Shown here in pieces: positions 8,521 through 13,045 of a DNA stretch of 13,045 nucleotides. Source of the DNA: an uncultured Porphyromonadaceae bacterium (GTDB lineage Bacteria > Bacteroidota > Bacteroidia > Bacteroidales > CAMTPD01); the NCBI GenBank assembly GCA_947074265.1, contig CAMTPD010000011.1, forward strand, positions 1 to 13,045, written 5' to 3'. The notes below the pieces were generated by a model. The model saw only the letters and a program-made list of their open reading frames with translations. It searched no databases and was not told the origin of the DNA. The position numbers and the translations under genes were made by a program. The number at the start of each line of letters is the position of its first letter. The stretch's first letter is position 1.

Positions 8521-8539
8521 AAAGAGAAACCATCTCTTT
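8521..8539 (+). promoter_or_regulatory. Perfect 7-bp dyad at the predicted znuA transcript start
   Basis: AAAGAGA (8521-8527) and TCTCTTT (8533-8539) are exact inverted copies around a five-base centre, placed at the predicted start of transcription. It could be an operator for a metal sensor such as a Fur/Zur-family protein, or a small hairpin in the leader. The sequence does not decide this, and no Zur consensus is recognised. Confidence 0.35.
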
Positions 8540-8569
8540 GTTACACAAAAGAGAATAAACAAAAAACCT

Positions 8570-9460
8570 ATGAACAGATTATTCACAGCCATATCATTAT
8601 TTACGATACTGTTTCTTGCCGCATGCACTCAGCCGAAAGATGGAAAACCGATTGTAACCGTAACCATCGAGCCGCAGCGTTACTTTGCAGAGGCAATTGC
8701 AGGAGATAACTTTAAGATCAACTGCATGGTTCCGGCAGGATCCAATCCCGAAAGCTACGATCCTACCACACAGCAAATGGTAGATCTGGGCAAGAGCGAT
8801 GCTTATTTCAAAATTGGTCATATCGGCTTCGAGCAAGCATGGATGCAAAACATCATCGACAACAACAAGCAACTGAAAATATACGACAACTCCGATAATT
8901 TTCCGCTTATCGAAGGTGTAGAACATACCCACGAAGACGGAACTACTTGTTCGGCTTCGCACGATCACGACCATGCGGGAGTAGATCCGCACACGTGGAG
9001 CTCGGTACAGGGTGCACGCATTATTTCGGCCAATATGTTGAAAGCTTTTGAAGAGTTAGACCCTGAAAATGCGTCTGTTTATCAGGCAAACTATACTAAA
9101 CTTGTGGCTACGATAGACTCTACAGCCACGGTTGTAGATCGCTTGATGCAGCAACCTGCATCGAAAACGTTCATTATCTATCACCCGGCACTTACCTACT
9201 TTGCTCGCGACTACGGGCTTACGCAACTTTGTATCGAAATAAACGGCAAAGAGCCATCACCGGCACAAATCAAGAAACTCATTGAAGGTGCTCGCGAAAC
9301 CGGTGCAAAGATCGTGTTTATTCAACAGGAATTTGACAAGAAGAATGCGGAAGTGATTTCGAAAGAGACCGGTTGCGAACTGGTACAAATCAACCCGCTT
9401 GCTTACGATTGGAACGGAGAAATGATCAACATTGCCAAAGCACTTTCGAATGAACAATAA
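8570..9460 (+). CDS. ZnuA-like metal-binding lipoprotein of an ABC importer (cluster A-I)
   Basis: A substrate-binding protein that captures zinc or a similar divalent metal in the periplasm and hands it to an ABC permease. From the ATG at 8570 it has 296 residues and a lipoprotein signal ending LAAC with Cys19; the in-frame ATG at 8495 would bury this signal and precedes the predicted promoter start. A histidine-rich loop (119-135, HTHEDGTTC then HDHDH) is typical of zinc-specific members. Conserved ligand histidines are His141 in DPHTW and His205 in YHPALTYFARDYGL. Two usual ligand positions look different: Glu61 in NPESYDP, where many relatives have PHxYEP, and Asn275 in INPLAYDW, where Asp is common. 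His84 in IGHIGFE may compensate. It overlaps the following ATPase gene by 11 bases. The exact metal is inferred, not shown. Confidence 0.87.
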   Translation: MNRLFTAISLFTILFLAACTQPKDGKPIVTVTIEPQRYFAEAIAGDNFKINCMVPAGSNPESYDPTTQQMVDLGKSDAYFKIGHIGFEQAWMQNIIDNNKQLKIYDNSDNFPLIEGVEHTHEDGTTCSASHDHDHAGVDPHTWSSVQGARIISANMLKAFEELDPENASVYQANYTKLVATIDSTATVVDRLMQQPASKTFIIYHPALTYFARDYGLTQLCIEINGKEPSPAQIKKLIEGARETGAKIVFIQQEFDKKNAEVISKETGCELVQINPLAYDWNGEMINIAKALSNEQ

Positions 9461-10214
9461 ACTCGTACAAATAGAGCATGTTTCGGCAGGGTACGACAAA
9501 CGCTTGGTGCTGAAAGACATCATGCTTTCGGTCGAAGAAAGAGACTTCTTGGGCATAATCGGTCCCAACGGTGGCGGAAAAACAACGCTACTGAAGGTGA
9601 TTCTCGGACTACTCAAGCCTGCCTCGGGAAAGGTGCGTTTTTTCGAAAACAACCTTCCCGTGCCGCATCTCAACATCGGCTATCTGCCACAATTAAACAA
9701 AATAGACCGCCGCTTCCCCATCAGTGTACGCGAAGTGGTGGCCTCGGGGCTTATCGATCACAAGCCTTTGTTCCGCTCGTTTACCAAAGAGCAGAAACAG
9801 CAAATCGAACATGCATTGGAGCAAATGGAAATTGCCGAGCTTGCCGATCGTTCCATCGCACAACTGTCGGGCGGACAGCTACAACGCGTCTTGCTAGGCA
9901 GGGCAATCGTATCGCACCCAAAGCTTTTGATACTCGACGAACCCAATTCGTACGTTGACAAACGCTTCGAATCGAGATTTTACCACTTGCTGGAAGAAAT
10001 CAACAAAGAAGCAGCCATCATCATCGTTTCGCACGACATCGGCACCGTAATGTCGCTTGTAAAAAATATAGCCTGCGTAAACGAAACCCTGCATTATCAC
10101 CCGGGAAGAGAAGTTAGCGGCGAGTGGCTCGAAGAAACCTTTGGCTGTCCGTTCGAACTTGTAGGGCATGGTTCGCTTCCGCACCGCATACTCAAAACAC
10201 ACCAGCACGACTAA
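9450..10214 (+). CDS. ZnuC-like metal ABC transporter ATPase
   Basis: The cytoplasmic ATP-hydrolysing subunit of a metal ABC importer. From the chosen start it has 254 residues with a complete nucleotide-binding domain: Walker A GPNGGGKTT (38-46, Lys44), signature LSGGQ (139-143), Walker B ILDEP with Asp163 and catalytic Glu164, D-loop NSYVD, and switch His195 in SHD. The C-terminus (CPFELVGHGSLPHRIL then HQHD) resembles zinc/manganese transporter ATPases of Bacteroidota. An ATG at 9432 is also in frame, but it would overlap the upstream gene by 29 bases and add six residues. The ATG at 9450 overlaps by 11 bases and starts close to the first strand of the fold. A ZnuB-type permease normally follows; none is found here. 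Confidence 0.9.
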   Translation: MNNKLVQIEHVSAGYDKRLVLKDIMLSVEERDFLGIIGPNGGGKTTLLKVILGLLKPASGKVRFFENNLPVPHLNIGYLPQLNKIDRRFPISVREVVASGLIDHKPLFRSFTKEQKQQIEHALEQMEIAELADRSIAQLSGGQLQRVLLGRAIVSHPKLLILDEPNSYVDKRFESRFYHLLEEINKEAAIIIVSHDIGTVMSLVKNIACVNETLHYHPGREVSGEWLEETFGCPFELVGHGSLPHRILKTHQHD

Positions 10215-10230
10215 TACCACATTTAATACC

Positions 10231-10434
10231 ATGAACACATTGTTAATGATTTCGCTACCCGAGATCGGATTTATCGTCGCAATCGTTTCCATCTACCTCG
10301 GCGTTACCGCCGTGCTACAGAATCCGTTCCTCCCCGTTGTCAAGAAAATCCTCTGGATTATTCTTATTCTTCTTACCAACTGGATCGGACTTCTCATCTA
10401 TTACTTCACCTTCTACATGAAGAAGAGTAACTAA
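10231..10434 (+). CDS. Small two-helix membrane protein (PLDc_N-like)
   Basis: A 67-residue protein with two hydrophobic stretches: about 11-29 (GFIVAIVSIYLGVTAVL) and about 40-62 (ILWIILILLTNWIGLLIYYF), ending in a basic KKSN. The second helix, with a polar break followed by WIGLLIYY, resembles the PLDc_N (phospholipase D N-terminal-like) small membrane domain common as a stand-alone protein in Bacteroidota. The frame extends upstream to 10168, but that overlaps the ATPase by 47 bases and adds non-hydrophobic residues, so I chose the ATG at 10231, 16 bases after the ATPase stop. Its place makes it the last gene of the metal-transport cluster. It is far too small to replace the missing permease. 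No function is known to me. Confidence 0.72.
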   Translation: MNTLLMISLPEIGFIVAIVSIYLGVTAVLQNPFLPVVKKILWIILILLTNWIGLLIYYFTFYMKKSN

Positions 10435-10527
10435 CAACGCTTCACTCCTTTCACATCAACATAGCGGCTTTACGCAGAGCATCGTACAAGTAGTAATTTA
10501 CACTAAGCCTGAGTTTCATAAAAATAG

Positions 10528-10785
10528 CTATTGGTTTTTGTGGGGTTGATTTGTGGTTTTTAGGGCTGTTTTTTGTGCTAGATTGAAGAATTCTGTCGAT
10601 TTTTCACCGTCAGAAAACGAGGATTTCATGCTATGTTTATGACGTTTCGATGCTTCTAAAATGAGGTTGATAGGGCAAAAAAGGGGTAAATCTTCAAAAA
10701 TGCTGCTTCCTTTGGGCAAAAACCTTACTTTGTTCTCGAAAAAACCATGTTTGGTTCTTCCAAAAAGGTCGTTTACTTCTTTCAA
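10528..10785 (-). other. Open frame of doubtful coding status, no AUG start
   Basis: The minus-strand frame is open from a stop at 10816-10818 down to the TAG at 10528-10530. No ATG occurs before an internal one deep in the frame; the first usable start is TTG at 10785. The translation (containing NDLFGRTKHGFFENK, LEASKRHKHSMKSSFSDGE and TALKTTNQPHKNQ) is protein-like in composition but matches no domain I know. It seems similar to short hypothetical proteins scattered in Bacteroidales genomes, which may mark a dispersed repeat rather than a gene. That similarity is from memory and unverified. Confidence 0.3.
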
Positions 10786-10839
10786 AAAGCTTTTTAGGTT
10801 TTCGAGGAGACTATTTTAAGTATTCACTGTAATCATTTT

Positions 10840-10891
10840 CACTCACCACGAAGACTGTTCGCATTCTTTACGAAGACTGTTTGCACTCACC
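10840..10891. repeat. Short nested direct repeats
   Basis: The 16-mer ACGAAGACTGTTCGCA (10848-10863) recurs with one change at 10870-10885, 22 bases apart. CACTCACC occurs at 10840-10847 and again at 10884-10891. Together they form a small imperfect repeat cluster in non-coding DNA. Confidence 0.75.
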
Positions 10892-10913
10892 GCAGTAACT
10901 AAAAACAGTCTTC
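10872..10913. repeat. Inverted repeat with 11-bp perfect arms
   Basis: GAAGACTGTTT (10872-10882) pairs exactly with AAACAGTCTTC (10903-10913) across a 20-base loop. The left arm is also part of the direct repeat. There is no U-tract after the right arm, so it does not look like a standard terminator. Confidence 0.7.
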
Positions 10914-11321
10914 ATTGAAAACGTTTTACGTCTTCATGCAGAAAATAGGGCGTTGTTTCGACGACACTGCAACGACTGCCCCATCAAACACCTACCCTTG
11001 TCCCCAAACTACTCAGCGGCAGTTGAGCCGTTACAACTTGCTTCTCGCATACCCATCCTGTCGTCTTTTTGAAACCCTACAAAAATTTCTTCGGTAAGGA
11101 ATTTCAAAACCCGTTATCCAACCTGACCTTTTCGGCAGCAAAACGTAAGCAAAATTTGTGTCGACAATTTAGCCCAACCAGCATAAAACAAGCCTGTTTT
11201 CAGGATATACGCATCCCCCTTGCATGAAATATGAATGTTTGGACTTCCATCATAGAAATACAATAAGCCTACCGAGGCAAGGTTACTTTATAGACAAAGA
11301 TTGTGTAAGAGCTGTTGACAG

Positions 11322-11359
11322 AAAACAAAAACGGCCGCCCCGTGATGGAGCGACCGTTT
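11322..11359 (-). terminator. Intrinsic terminator of the M16 peptidase gene
   Basis: On the minus strand, a 13-bp stem (11359-11347 with 11341-11329; two G-U pairs in RNA, otherwise perfect) closes a five-base loop. It is GC-rich at its centre and followed by TTTTGTTTT-type U-rich sequence. It begins about 20 bases after the peptidase stop codon. Confidence 0.88.
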
Positions 11360-11379
11360 GTATATGAGGGTTGTTGCGT

Positions 11380-12987
11380 TTATTTTGCAGCTTCGGGAAG
11401 CATGATCAAATCAATCTGGTTGTTTTGATCGATCAATTTCTTGGCTAGTTGTTTTACCTTTTCCGGTGTCATTGCGTTGAGCAATGCGTCGTATTGGGTA
11501 TAGCTGTCGAAGTCGAGGTTGTATTTCGAGCTCAATACGCCCATCCAGAATCCGTTCTCTTGCAAGTTTTCTTTACGCTTTTTGAGCATAAATTCTTTTA
11601 CCTTGTTGAAATCTTCGGCACGTGGTCCCGATACAGTCATGTTCTTAATCTCATTCTTTACGATCTCGTTTAGATGAGCATATTTCTCCGGATCTGTATC
11701 GAAATAGATTTGAAGAACGGTTTGGTTCATTGGGTAGCGAGAGATACCGGCCGAACAGCTTACGCCATAGGTACCGCCTTGCTCTTCACGTACTTTCTCT
11801 GTGAACAGAATATCTAGGATTTGATCCAAGAAACTCAACGTCATGGTGTTTTCAAGCGTGTATGGTATCGATCCGGAATAGAAGTCGAGTACGGTAGCTT
11901 TCGGGGTCTGCATGGCACGGTTGAATACATTCTTAACTTCGCCTTTGTTTACTTTCACTGCCGCGGCTTGTGTTGGTTTAAGCGGTGCTTTTGCCGCAGG
12001 AAGCGACGCGATGTATTGCTCAACCAATGGTTTCAACGTGGCCGGATCGATGTTGCCCACAAAGATAAAGTTGTAATCTTTTACCGTTGCAAAGAGTTCT
12101 TTATACATGTCCATAATGCGTGCATAGTTGATCTTCGAAAGATCCTCTACCGTGAAGCGTGTTTTCCAAGGATTGTTGTTGAACACTACTTTGTTGATAG
12201 AGTCTACCATGGCTACCATCGGATTCATTTGTGCATTGAGCAATTGCGCTTTCATGCGCTCCATGTATGAGTCAAATGCTTCTTGGTCTGTGCGAGGTTG
12301 GGTAAACATCATGTAAACCAATTGCATCATGGTTTCGAGGTCTTTCGGATTCGTCGATGCGTTGATTCCTTGATTCTCGGCACCTGCATACGGAGTTACG
12401 GAAAGGAGTTTGCCGGCAAGCATCTTGGTCAATTCAGTCTGACTGAACTTACCTAGTCCGCCTAGCGTTACTACTTCTGTAAGCACCTTTGTATTGATAA
12501 TATCCGACGTAGGGAAGATGGATACACCACCTTTACCTTGCGCGTTCATAGAGATTTGATCTTTCTTGAACTCTGTAGTCTTGATGATTACTTTCGCACC
12601 GTTGGAAAGCGTCCAGATCGTAGCATCCAATGCTGCGTCTTTCGATTCGCTTACTACTTTTCCGGCTTTCGGAAGCTCGCTCATAAAAGGTTCGTTCGTT
12701 ACGGTATCTACATACGGCGCGATGGTTGCGTGAGCCGCTTTGTTGAATACGGCAAGAAGATCGGCTTTTGTAGGAAGTGTTACACCTTCTTTATCGGGAG
12801 CTGTAAGTGAGATTACGATGTTCTTGTCGGAAATGATTTGTTTTAAGAATTCGTTTACTTGCTCTACCGTAATGCTTGGCGCGATTTGATTGATCAATGT
12901 ATATTCGGTTTCGATGCCCGGAATATAACCACCGCTTGTAAAGTGTGTCACGTATTCTTGCGCGTAACGGTTGTTCTTTTGCTTTTC
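11380..12987 (-). CDS. M16 (pitrilysin/insulinase) family metallopeptidase, C-terminal part (5' partial)
   Basis: The last 536 residues of a large zinc peptidase of the two-unit M16 type (full proteins about 900-950 residues), usually exported in Bacteroidota and acting on peptides. The visible part begins near the end of the first unit. A linker with PKAGKVVSESKDA leads into the second M16 unit, starting at WTLSNGAKVIIKTTEFKKDQI, with GGLGKFSQTEL, YNFIFVGNIDP and a C-terminal M16_C-like half (EEQGGTYGVSCSAGISRYP, then NLQENGFWMGVL). The catalytic HxxEH motif belongs to the missing N-terminal unit, so activity cannot be judged here. The second unit lacks HxxEH, as is normal for the inactive half. 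The gene is cut by the end of genomic sequence: the last genomic codon is the GAA at 12987-12985. Upstream residues VLFRS in this frame come from adapter DNA and must not be annotated. Confidence 0.9.
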   Translation of the reverse strand, partial: EKQKNNRYAQEYVTHFTSGGYIPGIETEYTLINQIAPSITVEQVNEFLKQIISDKNIVISLTAPDKEGVTLPTKADLLAVFNKAAHATIAPYVDTVTNEPFMSELPKAGKVVSESKDAALDATIWTLSNGAKVIIKTTEFKKDQISMNAQGKGGVSIFPTSDIINTKVLTEVVTLGGLGKFSQTELTKMLAGKLLSVTPYAGAENQGINASTNPKDLETMMQLVYMMFTQPRTDQEAFDSYMERMKAQLLNAQMNPMVAMVDSINKVVFNNNPWKTRFTVEDLSKINYARIMDMYKELFATVKDYNFIFVGNIDPATLKPLVEQYIASLPAAKAPLKPTQAAAVKVNKGEVKNVFNRAMQTPKATVLDFYSGSIPYTLENTMTLSFLDQILDILFTEKVREEQGGTYGVSCSAGISRYPMNQTVLQIYFDTDPEKYAHLNEIVKNEIKNMTVSGPRAEDFNKVKEFMLKKRKENLQENGFWMGVLSSKYNLDFDSYTQYDALLNAMTPEKVKQLAKKLIDQNNQIDLIMLPEAAK

Positions 12988-13045
12988 AGATCGGAAGAGC
13001 ACACGTCTTAACTCCAGTCACTCCGGAGAACATCGTAGGCCGTCT
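12988..13045. other. Illumina TruSeq adapter and index (artefact, not genomic)
   Basis: From 12988 the sequence reads AGATCGGAAGAGC and continues as the TruSeq index-read adapter with one mismatch (T for G at 13009) up to 13021. Next comes the 8-base index TCCGGAGA (13022-13029), then 16 bases matching the flow-cell end of the adapter at 13 positions (13030-13045). This is read-through into the adapter incorporated into the contig end. Confidence 0.97.

Larger units (their letters stand above)
10435..11379. other. 945-bp stretch without a convincing gene
   Basis: It lies between the metal-transport cluster and the M16 peptidase, whose 3' ends face each other. I find no tRNA or rRNA, no transposase and no consensus TAnnTTTG promoter. 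It contains a long minus-strand open frame lacking an AUG (10528-10785), a set of small direct and inverted repeats (10840-10913) and the M16 terminator (11322-11359). No clear terminator for the + strand cluster is visible. Confidence 0.7.

Noticed and set aside
8495..8569. Earlier in-frame ATG for the metal-binding lipoprotein
   Set aside because: It would place 25 residues before a clear lipoprotein signal and begins upstream of the predicted transcript start.
10451..10519. 22-codon minus-strand frame from an ATG (MKLRLSVNYYLYDALRKAAM...)
   Set aside because: It looks faintly protein-like and could be a gene remnant, but it is too short, has no ribosome-binding or promoter signal, and resembles nothing I can name.
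10784..10795. Palindrome AAAAAGCTTTTT as a possible terminator
   Set aside because: Short AT-rich palindrome with no GC stem and no adjacent gene end.
10915..11097. 60-codon + strand open frame in the gene-free stretch
   Set aside because: It starts with TTG, has no promoter or recognisable motif, and its composition is not protein-like.
12538..12810. 90-codon + strand frame opposite the M16 peptidase
   Set aside because: Antisense shadow of a conserved coding region; no recognisable product.

Overview
The window looks like a draft-assembly contig from the order Bacteroidales (phylum Bacteroidota). This is inferred from: a close relative of the Porphyromonas-type prolyl tripeptidyl peptidase PtpA; a TonB-dependent receptor with an N-terminal carboxypeptidase-regulatory-like domain; promoter elements of the Bacteroidota form TAnnTTTG; start codons without clear Shine-Dalgarno sequences; and a YqaA-type DedA protein. 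Genus cannot be set from the sequence alone. Most of the window is ordinary chromosomal gene content, and I see no phage, transposon, CRISPR array or defence system.

Layout. (1) Positions 1-5213, + strand: the low-complexity basic tail of an unidentified upstream protein (3-305), secreted peptidase ptpA (312-2480), purine-synthesis gene purD (2507-3775), a polytopic membrane protein resembling the DUF6427 family (3775-4776) and a YqaA/DedA-like membrane protein (4764-5213). Gaps are 26 bp or less, or the genes overlap, so this is probably one operon. (2) It ends at a perfect 27-bp inverted repeat (5210-5269) shared with the convergent gene mnmD (5266-5946, - strand), a tRNA wobble-uridine modification methyltransferase. 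(3) Positions 6093-10434, + strand: a TonB-dependent outer-membrane receptor, a ZnuA-like metal-binding lipoprotein with its own apparent promoter, a ZnuC-like ATPase, and a 67-residue two-helix membrane protein. Together these suggest zinc (or related metal) import across both membranes, but the inner-membrane permease expected beside the ATPase is absent. (4) Positions 10435-11379: 945 bp with no convincing gene, containing small direct and inverted repeats and one open frame without an AUG. (5) Positions 11380-12987, - strand: the C-terminal 536 residues of an M16 (pitrilysin/insulinase) metallopeptidase with a strong terminator. (6) Positions 12988-13045 are not genomic: they match Illumina TruSeq adapter plus an index.

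Points most worth a second look: the adapter read-through at the right edge; the reading frame at the left edge, where 84-bp tandem repeats show by synonymous differences which of two open frames is real; the terminator that pairs two convergent genes' stop codons with each other; a zinc-type ABC set lacking its permease and with unusual ligand positions in the binding protein; and the repeat-bearing gene-free stretch.
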